A stretch of DNA of 64,000 nt from assembly GCF_037975245.1 (NCBI RefSeq), contig NC_092564.1:10208484-10272483 (forward strand), in the 5' to 3' direction. This DNA is from Apostichopus japonicus. Lineage: Eukaryota; Echinodermata; Holothuroidea; Aspidochirotida; Stichopodidae. Made by a program: the position numbers and the translations under genes. Of this stretch, positions 9,736 through 22,700 are shown in pieces (positions within the stretch are counted from its first letter, which is position 1; the number at the start of each line of letters is the position of its first letter). The notes under the pieces were generated by a model. That model saw nothing but the letters and a program-made list of their open reading frames with translations. It ran no database searches and was not told where the DNA came from.

Positions 9736-12700
9736 ACGAGAGTCTCGATCATCAGCTCGTACAGTGCGCCGAGCCATCGCGCCACTGTATGGACTGAGAG
9801 ATTAGGTGGATTAACTAATACTTACAGCTTCCCGTGTAGGCACTTGCTGTAAAAGATCGGCAAAAGACGTCATCACCCGGGGTTCGAACCACGGATGCAA
9901 AAGAGAGTCTCGATCATCAGCTCATACGGTGCGCGGAGCCATCGCGCCACTGTACGGACTGAGAGATTAGGTGGATTAACTAATACTTACAGCTCCCCGT
10001 GTAGGCACTTGCTGTAAAAGATCGGCAAAAGACGTCATCACCCGGGGTTCGAACCACGGATGCAAAAGAGAGTCTCGATCATCAGCTCATACGGTGCGCG
10101 GAGCCATCGCGCCACTGTACGGACTGAGATATTAGGTGGATTAACTAATACTTACAGCTCCCCGTGTAGGTACTTGCTGTAAAAGATCGGCAAAAGACGT
10201 CATCACCCGGGGTTCGAACCACGGATGCAAAAGAGAGTCTCGAACTCCAGCTCGTACAGTGCGCCGAGCCATCGCGCCACTGTATGGACTGAGATATTAG
10301 GTGGATTAACTAATACTTACAGCTCCCCGTGTAGGCACTTGCTGTAAAAGATCGGCAAAAGACGTCATCACCCGGGGTTCGAACCACGGATGCAAAAGAG
10401 AGTCTCGATCATCAGCTCGTACAGTGCGCCAAGCCATCGCGCCACTGTATGGACTGAGATATAAGGTGGATTAACTAATACTTACAGCTCCCCGTGTAGG
10501 CACTTGCTGTAAAAGATCGGCAAAAGACGTCATCACCCGGGGTTCGAACCACGGATGCAAAAGAGAGTCTCGATCATCAGCTCGCACAGTGCGCCAAGCC
10601 ATCGCGCCACTGTATGGACTGAGAGATTAGGTGGATTAACTAATACTTACAGCTCCCCGTGTAGGCACTTGCTGTAAAAGATCGGCAAAAGACGTCATCA
10701 CCCGGGGTTCGAACCACGGATGCAAAAGAGAGTCTCGATCATCAGCTCGCACAGTGCGCGGAGCCATCGCGCCACTGTATGGACTGAGAGATTAGGTGGA
10801 TTAACTAATACTTACAGCTCCCCGTGTAGGCACTTGCTGTAAAAGATCGGCAAAAGACGTCATCACCCGAGGTTCGAACCACGGATGCAAAAGAGAGTCT
10901 CGATCATCAGCTCGCACAGTGCGCCGAGCCATCGCGCCACTGTATGGACTGAGAGATTAGGTGGATTAACTAATACTTACAGCTCCCCGTGTAGGCACTT
11001 GCTGTAAAAGATCGGCAAAAGACGTCATCACCCGGGGTTCGAACCACGGATGCAAAAGAGAGTCTCGATCATCAGCTCGCACAGTGCGCCAAGCCATCGC
11101 GCCACTGTATGGACTGAGAGATTAGGTGGATTAACTAATACTTACAGCTCCCCGTGTAGGCACTTGCTGTAAAAGATCGGCAAAAGACGTCATCACCCGG
11201 GGTTCGAACCACGGATGCAAAAGAGAGTCTCGATCATCAGCTCGCACAGTGCGCGGAGCCATCGCGCCACTGTATGGACTGAGAGATTAGGTGGATTAAC
11301 TAATACTTACAGCTCCCCGTGTAGGCACTTGCTGTAAAAGATCGGCAAAAGACGTCATCACCCGGGGTTCGAACCACGGATGCAAAAGAGAGTCTCGATC
11401 ATCAGCTCGCACAGTGCGCGGAGCCATCGCGCCACTGTATGGACTGAGATATTAGGTGGATTAACTAATACTTACAGCTCCCCGTGTAGGCACTTGCTGT
11501 AAAAGATCGGCAAAAGACGTCATCACCCGGGGTTCGAACCACGGATGCAAAAGAGAGTCTCGATCATCAGCTCGCACAGTGCGCCAAGCCATCGCGCCAC
11601 TGTATGGACTGAGATATTAGGTGGATTAACTAATACTTACAGCTCCCCGTGTAGGCACTTGCTGTAAAAGATCGGCAAAAGACGTCATCACCCGGGGTTC
11701 GAACCACGGATGCAAAAGAGAGTCTCGATCATCAGCTCGTACAGTGCGCCGAGCCATCGCGCCACTGTATGGACTGAGAGATTAGGTGGATTAACTAATA
11801 CTTACAGCTCCCCGTGTAGGCACTTGCTGTAAAAGATCGGCAAAAGACGTCATCACCCGGGGTTCGAACCACGGATGCAAAAGAGAGTCTCGATCATCAG
11901 CTCGTACAGTGCGCCGAGCCATCGCGCCACTGTATGGACTGAGATATTAGGTGGATTAACTAATACTTACAGCTCCCCGTGTAGGCACTTGCTGTAAAAG
12001 ATCGGCAAAAGACGTCATCACCCGGGGTTCGAACCACGGATGCAAAAGAGAGTCTCGATCATCAGCTCGCACAGTGCGCGGAGCCATCGCGCCACTGTAC
12101 GGACTGAGAGATTAGGTGGATTAACTAATACTTACAGCTCCCCGTGTAGGCACTTGCTGTTAAAGATCAGCAAAAGACGTCATCACCCGGGGTTCGAACC
12201 ACGGATGCAAACGAGAGTCTCGATCATCAGCTCATACAGTGCGCGGAGCCATCGCGCCACTGTACGGACTGAGATATTAGGTGGATTATCTAATCCTTTT
12301 AGCTCCCCGTGTAGGCACTTGTTGTTAAAGATCGGCAAAAGACGTCATCACCCGGGGTTCGAACCACGGATGCAAAAGAGAGTCTCGATCATCAGCTCAT
12401 ACGGTGCGCGGAGCCATCGCGCCACTGTACGGACTGAGAGATTAGGTGGATTAACTAATACTTACAGCTCCCCGTGTAGGCACTTGCTGTAAAAGATCGG
12501 CAAAAGACGTCATCACCCGGGGTTCGAACCACGGATGCAAAAGAGAGTCTCGATCATCAGCTCATACGGTGCGCGGAGACATCGCGCCACTGTACGGACT
12601 GAGATATTAGGTCGATTAACTAATACTTACAGCTCCCCGTGTAGGAACTTGCTGTAAAAGATCGGCAAAAGACGTCATCACCCGGGGTTCGAACCACGGA

Positions 12701-15700
12701 TGCAAAAGAGAGTCTCGATCATAAGCTCGTACGGTGCGCGGAGCCATCGCGCCACTGTATGGACTGAGAGATTAGGTGGATTAACTAATACTTACAGCTC
12801 CCCGTGTAGGCACTTGCTGTAAAAGATCGGCAAAAGACGTCATCACCCGGGGTTCGAACCACGGATGCAAAAGAGAGTCTCGATCATCAGCTCGTACAGT
12901 GCGCGGAGCCATCGCGCCACTGTACGGACTGAGATATTAGGTGGATTAACTAATCCTTACAGCTCCCCGTGTAGGCACTTGATGTAAAAGATCGGCAAAA
13001 GACGTCATCACCCGGGGTTCGAACCACGGATGCAAACGAGAGTCTCGATCATCAGCTCGTACAGTGCGCCGAGCCATCGCGCCACTGTATGGACTGAGAG
13101 ATTAGGTGGATTAACTAATACTTACAGCTTCCCGTGTAGGCACTTGCTGTAAAAGATCGGCAAAAGACGTCATCACCCGGGGTTCGAACCACGGATGCAA
13201 AAGAGAGTCTCGATCATCAGCTCGTACAGTGCGCGGAGACATCGCGCCACTGTATGGACTGAGAGATTAGGTGGATTAACTAATACTTACAGCTCCCCGT
13301 GTAGGCACTTGCTGTAAAAGATAGGCAAAAGACGCCATCACCCGGGGTTCGAACCACGGATGCAAAAGAGAGTCTCGATCATCAGCTCGCACAGTGCGCG
13401 GAGCCATCGCGCCACTGTATGGACTGAGATATTAGGTGGATTAACTAATACTTACAGCTCCCCGTGTAGGCACTTGCTGTAAAAGATCGGCAAAAGACGT
13501 CATCACCCGGGGTTCGAACCACGGATGCAAAGGAGAGTCTCGATCATCAGCTCGCACAGTGCGCGGAGCCATCGCGCCACTGTATGGACTGAGAGATTAG
13601 GTGGATTAACTAATACTTACAGCTCCCCGTGTAGGCACTTGCTGTAAAAGATCGGCAAAAGACGTCATCACCCGGGGTTCGAACCACGGATGCAAAAGAG
13701 AGTCTCGATCATCAGCTCGCACAGTGCGCGGAGCCATCGCGCCACTGTATGGACTGAGAGATTAGGTGGATTAACTAATACTTACAGCTCCCCGTGTAGG
13801 CACTTGCTGTAAAAGATCGGCAAAAGACGTCATCACCCGGGGTTCGAACCACGGATGCAAAAGAGAGTCTCGATCATCAGCTCGCACAGTGCGCCGAGCC
13901 ATCGCGCCACTGTATGGACTGAGAGATTAGGTGGATTAACTAATACTTACAGCTCCCCGTGTAGGCACTTGCTGTAAAAGATCGGCAAAAGACGTCATCA
14001 CCCGGGGTTCGAACCACGGATGCAAAAGAGAGTCTCGATCATCAGCTCGCACAGTGCGCCAAGCCATCGCGCCACTGTATGGACTGAGATATTAGGTGGA
14101 TTAACTAATACTTACAGCTCCCCGTGTAGGCACTTGCTGTAAAAGATCGGCAAAAGACGTCATCACCCGGGGTTCGAACCACGGATGCAAAAGAGAGTCT
14201 CGATCATCAGCTCGCACAGTGCGCCAAGCCATCGCGCCACTGTATGGACTGAGATATTAGGTGGATTAACTAATACTTACAGCTCCCCGTGTAGGCACTT
14301 GCTGTACAAGATCGGCAAAAGACGTCATCACCCGGGGTTCGAACCACGGATGCAAAAGAGAGTCTCGATCATTAGCTCGTACAGTGCGCCGAGCCATCGC
14401 GCCACTGTATGGACTGAGAGATTAGGTGGATTAACTAATACTTACAGCTCCCCGTGTAGGCACTTGCTGTAAAAGATCGGCAAAAGACGTCATCACCCGG
14501 GCTTCGAACCACGGATGCAAAAGAGAGTCTCGATCATCAGCTCGTACAGTGCGCCGAGCCATCGCGCCACTGTATGGACTGAGATATTAGGTGGATTAAC
14601 TAATACTTACAGCTCCCCGTGTAGGCACTTGCTGTAAAAGATCGGCAAAAGACGTCATCACCAGGGGTTCGAACCACGGATGCAAAAGAGAGTCTCGATC
14701 ATCAGCTCGTACAGTGCGCCGAGCCATCGCGCCACTGTATGGACTGAGAGATTAGGTGGATTAACTAATACTTACAGCTCCCCGTGTAGGCACTTGCTGT
14801 AAAAGATCGGCAAAAGACGTCATCACCCGGGGTTCGAACCACGGATGCAAAAGAGAGTCTCGATCATCAGCTCGCACAGTGCGCGGAGCCATCGCGCCAC
14901 TGTATGGACTGAGATATTAGGTGGATTAACTAATCCTTACAGCTCACCGTGTAGGCACTTGCTGTAAAAGATCGGCAAAAGACGTCATCACCCGGGGTTC
15001 GAACCACGGATGCAAAAGAGAGTCTCGATTATCAGCTCGCACAGTGCGCCAAGCCATCGCGCCACTGTACGGACTGAGATATTAGGTGGATTAACTAATC
15101 CTTACAGCTCCCCGTGTAGGCACTTGCTGTAAAAGATCGGCAAAAGACGTCATCACCCGGGGTTCGAACCACGGATGCAAAAGAGAGTCTCGATCATCAG
15201 CTCGTACAGTGAGCCAAGCCATCGCGCCACTGTATGGACTGAGAGATTAGGTGGATTAACTAATACTTACAGCTCCCCGTGTAGGCACTTGCTGTAAAAG
15301 ATCGGCAAAAGACGTCATCACCCGGAGTTCGAACCACGGATGCAAAAGAGAGTCTCGATCATCAGCTCGTACAGTGCGCGGAGCCATCGCGCCACTGTAT
15401 GGACTGAGAGATTAGGTGGATTAACTAATACTTACAGCTCCCCGTGTAGGCACTTGCTGTAAAAGATCGGCAAAAGACGTCATCACACGGGGCTCGAACC
15501 ACGGATGCAAAAGAGAGTCTCGATTATCAGCTCGTACGGTGCGCCAAGCCATCGCGCCACTGTATGGACTGAGAGATTAGGTGGATTAACTAATACTTAC
15601 AGCTCCCCGTGTAGGCACTTGCTGTAAAAGATCGGCAAAAGACGTCATCACCCGGGGTTCGAACCACGGATGCAAAAGAGAGTCTCGATCATCAGCTCGC

Positions 15701-16146
15701 ACAGTGCGCGGAGCCATCGCGCCACTGTATGGACTGAGAGATTTGGTGGATTAACTAATATTTACAGCTCCCCGTGTAGGCACTTGCTGTAAAAGATCGG
15801 CAAAAGACGTCATCACCCGGGCTTCGAACCACGGATGCAAAAGAGAGTCTCGATCATCAGCTCGCACAGTGCGCGGAGCCATCGCGCCACTGTATGGACT
15901 GAGATATTAGGTGGATTAACTAATACTTACAGCTTCCCGTGTAGGCACTTGCTGTAAAAGTTCGGCAAAAGACGTCATCACCCGGGGTTCGAACCACGGA
16001 TGCAAAAGAGAGTCTCGATCATCAGCTCGCACAGTGCGCGGAGCCATCGCGCCACTGTATGGAATGAGATATTAGGTGGATTAACTAATACTTACAGCTC
16101 CCCGTGTAGGCACTTGCTGTAAAAGATCGGCAAAAGACGTCATCAC

Positions 16147-16164
16147 CCGTGGTTCGAACCACGG
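16147..16164. other. Perfect 18-bp palindrome variant of the B-box arm
   Basis: Here the usual CCGGGG before TTCGAACC reads CCGTGG, which makes CCGTGGTTCGAACCACGG fully self-complementary. In tRNA terms this restores a complete 5-bp T stem closing a TTCGAAC loop on either strand. Most copies have the mismatched CCCGGGG/CCACGG version. Confidence 0.75.
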
Positions 16165-18455
16165 ATGCAAAAGAGAGTCTCGATCATCAGCTCGTACAGT
16201 GCGCCGAGCCATCGCGCCACTGTATGGACTGAGATATTAGGTGGATTAACTAATACTTACAGCTCCCCGTGTAGGCACTTGCTGTAAAAGATCGGCAAAA
16301 GACGTCATCACCCGGGGTTCGAACCACGGATGCAAAAGAGAGTCTCGATCATCAGCTCGCACAGTGCGCCGAGCCATCGCGCCACTGTATGGACTGAGAG
16401 ATTAGGTGGATTAACTAATACTTACAGCTCCCCGTGTAGGCACTTGCTGTAAAAGATCGGCAAAAGACTTCATCACCCGGGGTTCGAACCACGGATGCAA
16501 AAGAGAGTCTCGATCATCAGCTCGTACAGTGCGCGGAGCCATCGCGCCACTGTTGGACTGAGATATTAGGTGGATTAACTAATACTTACAGCTCCCCGTG
16601 TAGGCACTTGCTGTAAAAGATCGGCAAAAGACGTCATCACCCGGGGTTCGAACCACGGATGCAAAAGAAAGTCTCGATCATCAGCTCGTACAGTGCGCCG
16701 AGCCATCGCGCCACTGTATGGACTGAGAGATTAGGTGGATTAACTAATACTTACAGCTCCCCGTGTAAGCACTTGCTGTAAAAGATCGGCAAAAGACGTC
16801 ATCACCCGGGGTTCGAACCAAGGATGCAAAAGAGAGTCTCGATCATCAGCTCGCACAGTGCGCGGAGCCATCGCGCCACTGTATGGACTGAGAGATTAGT
16901 TGGATTAACTAATACTTACAGCTTCCCGTGTAGGCACTTGCTGTAAAAGTTCGGCAAAAGACGTCATCACCCGGGGTTCGAACCACGGATGCAAAAGAGA
17001 GTCTCGATCATCAGCTCGTACAGTGCGCCAAGCCATCGCGCCACTGTATGGACTGAGAGATTAGGTGGATTAACTAATACTTACAGCTCCCCGTGTAGGC
17101 ACTTGCTGTAAAAGATCGGCAAAAGACGTCATCACCCGGGGTTCGAACCACGGATGCAAAAGAGAGTCTCGATCATCAGCTCGCACAGTGCGCGGAGCCA
17201 TCGCGCCACTGTATGGACTGAGAGATTAGGTGGATTAACTAATACTTACAGCTCCCCGTGTAGGCACTTGCTGTAAAAGATCGGCAAAAGACGTCATCAC
17301 CCGGGGTTCGAACCACGGATGCAAAAGAGAGTCTCGATCATCAGCTCGTACAGTGAGCCAAGCCATCGCGCCACTGTATGGACTGAGAGATTAGGTGGAT
17401 TAACTAATACTTACAGCTCCCCGTGTAGGCACTTGCTGTAAAAGATCGGCAAAAGACGTCATCACCCGGGGTTCGAACCACGGATGCAAAAGAGAGTCTC
17501 GATCATCAGCTCGTACAGTGCGCGGAGCCATCGCGCCACTGTATGGACTGAGAGATTAGGTGGATTAACTAATACTTACAGCTCCCCGTGTAGGCACTTG
17601 CTGTAAAAGATCGGCAAAAGACGTCATCACACGGGGCTCGAACCACGGATGCAAAAGAGAGTCTCGATTATCAGCTCGTACGGTGCGCCAAGCCATCGCG
17701 CCACTGTATGGACTGAGAGATTAGGTGGATTAACTAATACTTACAGCTCCCCGTGTAGGCACTTGCTGTAAAAGATCGGCAAAAGACGTCATCACCCGGG
17801 GTTCGAACCACGGATGCAAAAGAGAGTCTCGATCATCAGCTCGCACAGTGCGCGGAGCCATCGCGCCACTGTATGGACTGAGAGATTTGGTGGATTAACT
17901 AATATTTACAGCTCCCCGTGTAGGCACTTGCTGTAAAAGATCGGCAAAAGACGTCATCACCCGGGCTTCGAACCACGGATGCAAAAGAGAGTCTCGATCA
18001 TCAGCTCGCACAGTGCGCGGAGCCATCGCGCCACTGTATGGACTGAGAGATTAGGTGGATTAACTAATATTTACAGCTCCCCGTGTAGGCACTTGCTGTA
18101 AAAGATCGGCAAAAGACGTCATCACCCGGGCTTCGAACCACGGATGCAAAAGAGAGTCTCGATCATCAGCTCGTACAGTGCGCCAAGCCATCGCGCCACT
18201 GTATGGACTGAGATATTAGGTGGATTAACTAATACTTACAGCTTCCCGTGTAGGCACTTGCTGTAAAAGTTCGGCAAAAGACGTCATCACCCGGGGTTCG
18301 AACCACGGATGCAAAAGAGAGTCTCGATCATCAGCTCGCACAGTGCGCGGAGCCATCGCGCCACTGTATGGAATGAGATATTAGGTGGATTAACTAATAC
18401 TTACAGCTCCCCGTGTAGGCACTTGCTGTAAAAGATCGGCAAAAGACGTCATCAC

Positions 18456-18473
18456 CCGTGGTTCGAACCACGG
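18456..18473. other. Second copy of the CCGTGG-type 18-bp palindrome
   Basis: It is identical in form to the copy at 16147-16164 and lies in the duplicated block that starts at 17325. It therefore descends from that copy by duplication rather than by a separate mutation. Confidence 0.75.
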
Positions 18474-19798
18474 ATGCAAAAGAGAGTCTCGATCATCAGC
18501 TCGTACAGTGCGCCGAGCCATCGCGCCACTGTATGGACTGAGATATTAGGTGGATTAACTAATACTTACAGCTCCCCGTGTAGGCACTTGCTGTAAAAGA
18601 TCGGCAAAAGACGTCATCACCCGGGGTTCGAACCACGGATGCAAAAGAGAGTCTCGATCATCAGCTCGCACAGTGCGCCGAGCCATCGCGCCACTGTATG
18701 GACTGAGAGATTAGGTGGATTAACTAATACTTACAGCTCCCCGTGTAGGCACTTGCTGTAAAAGATCGGCAAAAGACGTCATCACCCGGGGTTCGAACCA
18801 CGGATGCAAAAGAGAGTCTCGATCATCAGCTCGTACAGTGCGCGGAGCCATCGCGCCACTGTTGGACTGAGATATTAGGTGGATTAACTAATACTTACAG
18901 CTCCCCGTGTAGGCACTTGCTGTAAAAGATCGGCAAAAGACGTCATCACCCGGGGTTCGAACCACGGATGCAAAAGAAAGTCTCGATCATCAGCTCGTAC
19001 AGTGCGCCGAGCCATCGCGCCACTGTATGGACTGAGAGATTAGGTGGATTAACTAATACTTACAGCTCCCCGTGTAAGCACTTGCTGTAAAAGATCGGCA
19101 AAAGACGTCATCACCCGGGGTTCGAACCAAGGATGCAAAAGAGAGTCTCGATCATCAGCTCGCACAGTGCGCGGAGCCATCGCGCCACTGTATGGACTGA
19201 GAGATTAGTTGGATTAACTAATACTTACAGCTTCCCGTGTAGGCACTTGCTGTAAAAGTTCGGCAAAAGACGTCATCACCCGGGGTTCGAACCACGGATG
19301 CAAAAGAGAGTCTCGATCATCAGCTCGTACAGTGCGCCAAGCCATCGCGCCACTGTATGGACTGAGAGATTAGGTGGATTAACTAATACTTACAGCTCCC
19401 CGTGTAGGCACTTGCTGTAAAAGATCGGCAAAAGACGTCATCACCCGGGGTTCGAACCACGGATGCAAAAGAGAGTCTCGATCATCAGCTCGCACAGTGC
19501 GCGGAGCCATCGCGCCACTGTATGGACTGAGAGATTAGGTGGATTAACTAATACTTACAGCTCCCCGTGTAGGCACTTGCTGTAAAAGATCGGCAAAAGA
19601 CGTCATCACCCGGGGTTCGAACCACGGATGCAAAAGAGAGCCTCGATTATCAGCTCGTACAGTGCGCGAAGCCATCCCGCCACTGTATGGATTGAGAGAT
19701 TAGGTGGATTAACTAATACTTACAGCTCCCCGTGTAGGCACTTGCTGTAAAAGATCGGCAAAAGACGTCATCACCCGGGGTTCGAACCACGGATGCAA

Positions 19799-22700
19799 AA
19801 GAGAGTCTCGATCATCAGCTCGTACAGTGCGCGGAGCCATCGGGCTACTGTTGGACTGAGATATTAGGTGGATTAACTAATACTTACAGCTCCCCGTGTA
19901 GGCACTTGCTGTAAAAGATCGGCAAAAGACGTCATCACCCGGGGTTCGAACCACGGATGCAAAAGAAAGTCTCGATCATCAGCTCGTACAGTGCGCCGAG
20001 CCATCGCGCCACTTTATGGACTGAGATATTGGGTGGATTAACTAATACTTACAGCTTCCCTTGTAGGCACTTGCTGTAAAAGATCGGCAAAAGACGTCAT
20101 CACCCCGGGTTCGAACCACGGATGCAAAAGAGAGTCTCGATCATCAGCTCGTACAGTGCGCCGAGCCACTGTATGGACTGAGAGATTAGGTGGATTAACT
20201 AATACTTACAGCTCCCCGTGTAGGCACTTGATGTAAAAGATCGCAAAAGACGTCATCACCCGGGGTTCGAACCACGGATGCAAAAGAGAGTCTCGATCAT
20301 CAGCTCGTACAGTGCGCCAAGCCATCGCGCCACTGTATGGACTGAGATATTAGGTGGATTAACTAATACTTACAGCTCCCCGTGTAGGCACTTGCTGTAA
20401 AAGATCGGCAAAAGATGTCATCACCCGGGGTTCGAACCACGGATGCAAAAGAGAGTCTCGATCATCAGCTCGTACAGTGCGCGGAGCCATCGCGCCACTG
20501 TTGGACTGAGATATTAGGTGGATTAACTAATACTTACAGCTCCCCGTGTAGGCACTTGCTGTAAAAGATCGGCAAAAGACGTCATCACCCGGGGTTCGAA
20601 CCACGGATGCAAAAGAGAGTCTCGATCATCAGCTCGTACAGTGCGCGGAGCCATCGCGCCACTGTTGGACTGAGATATTAGGTGGATTAACTAATACTTA
20701 CAGCTCCCCGTGTAGGCACTTGCTGTAAAAGATCGGCAAAAGACGTCATCACCCGGGGTTCGAACCACGGATGCAAAAGAAAGTCTCGATCATCAGCTCG
20801 TACAGTGCGCCGAGCCATCGCGCCACTGTATGGACTGAGATATTAGGTGGATTAACTAATACTTACAGCTCCCCGTGTAAGCATTTGCTGTAAAAGATCG
20901 GCAAAAGACGTCATCACCCGGGGTTCGAACCACGGATGCAAAAGAGAGTCTCGATCATCAGCTCGCACAGTGCGCGGAGCCATCGCTCCACTGTATGGAC
21001 TGAGAGATTAGGTGGATTAACTAATACTTACAGCTCCCCGTGTAGGCACTTGCTGTAAAAGATCGGCAAAAGACGTCATCACCCGGGGTTCGAACCAAGG
21101 ATGCAAAAGAGAGTCTCGATCATCAGCTCGTACAGTGCGCGGAGCCATCGCGCCACTGTATGGACTGAGAGATTAGGTGGATTAACTAATACTTACAGCT
21201 CCCCGTGTAGGCACTTGCTGTAAAAGATCGGCAAAAGACGTCATCACCCGGGGTTCGAACCACGGATGCAAAAGAGAGTCTCGATTATCAGCTCGCACAG
21301 TGCGCGAAGCCATCGCGCCACTGTATGGACTGAGAGATTAGGTGGATTAACTAATACTTACAGCTCCCCGTGTAAGCACTTGCTGTAAAAGATCGGCAAA
21401 AGACGTCATCACCCGGGGTTCGAACCAAGGATGCAAAAGAGAGTCTCGATCATCAGCTCGTACAGTGCGCCAAGCCATCGCGCCACTGTATGGACTGAGA
21501 TATTTGGTGGATTAACTAATACTTACAGCTCCCCGTGTAGGCACTTGCTGTAAAAGATCGTCAAAAGACGTCATCACCCGGGGTTCGAACCACGGATGCA
21601 AAAGAGAGTCTCGATCATCAGCTCGTACGGTGCGCCAAGCCATCGCGCCACTGTATGGACTGAGAGATTAGGTGGATTAACTAATACTTACAGCTCCCCG
21701 TGTAGGCACTTGCTGTAAAAGATCGGCAAAAGACGTCATCACCCGGGGTTCGAACCACGGATGCAAAAGAGAGTCTCGATCATCAGCTCGTACGGTTCGC
21801 CAAGCCATCGCGCCACTGTATGGACTGAGATATTAGGTGGATTAACTAATACTTACAGCTCCCCGTGTAGGCACTTGCTGTAAAAGATCGGCAAAAGACG
21901 TCATCACCGGGGTTCGAACCACGGATGCAAAAGAGAGTCTCGATCATCAGCTCGCACGGTGCGCCAAGCCATCGCACCACTGTATGGACTGAGAGATTAG
22001 GTGGATTAACTAATATTTACAGCTCCCCGTGTAAGCACTTGCTGTAAAAGATCGGCAAAAGACGTCATCACCCGGGGTTCGAACCAAGGATGCAAAAGAG
22101 AGTCTCGATCATCAGCTCGTACAGTGCGCCAAGCCATCGCGCCACTGTATGGACTGAGATATTAGGTGGATTAACTAATACTTACAGCTCCCCGTGTAGG
22201 CACTTGCTGTAAAAGATCGGCAAAAGACGTCATCACCCGGGGTTCGAACCACGGATGCAAAAGAGAGTCTCGATCATCAGCTCGCACGGTGCGCCAAGCC
22301 ATCGCGCCACTGTATGGACTGAGAGATTAGGTGGATTAACTAATACTTACAGCTCCCCGTGTAAGCACTTGCTGTAAAAGATCGGCAAAAGACGTCATCA
22401 CCCGGGGTTCGAACCAAGGATGCAAAAGAGAGTCTCGATCATCAGCTCGTACAGTGCGCCAAGCCATCGCGCCACTGTATGGACTGAGATATTAGGTGGA
22501 TTAACTAATACTTACAGCTCCCCGTGTAAGCACTTGCTGTAAAAGATCGGCAAAAGACGTCATCACCCGGGGTTCGAACCACGGATGCAAAAGAGAGTCT
22601 CGATCATCAGCTCGTACAGTGCGCGGAGCCATCGGGCTACTGTTGGACTGAGATATTAGGTGGATTAACTAATACTTACAGCTCCCCGTGTAGGCACTTG

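Larger units (their letters stand above)
15181..19633. repeat. Higher-order duplication, 13-monomer block followed by a 14-monomer copy
   Basis: Block 15181-17324 (2144 bp: 13 monomers less the 1-bp TGTTGG deletion) is repeated from 17325. Matching private variants include GTGAGCCAAGCC (15211 and 17355), ACACGGGGCTCG, AATATTTACAG with GATTTGG, GGAATGAG, CCCGTGGTTCG and AGTTCGGC. From about 18000 the offset becomes 2309 bp because the second copy holds one extra monomer (18001-18165), a repeat of the AATATTTAC/GGGCTTCG type. The extra unit shows a local single-monomer duplication after the block duplication. Confidence 0.9.

Noticed and set aside
9565-9852. 95-codon plus-strand ORF in the satellite
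   Set aside because: Same cause as the other satellite ORFs: one TAA lost by a single substitution in one monomer.
12040-12492. 150-codon plus-strand ORF in the satellite
   Set aside because: Same cause as the other satellite ORFs: two successive monomers have TGTTAAAG in place of the stop. The peptide is just the monomer repeated.
14185-14472. 95-codon plus-strand ORF in the satellite
   Set aside because: TGTAAAAG is TGTACAAG in one monomer, so the frame runs through one extra unit. No sign of selection for coding.
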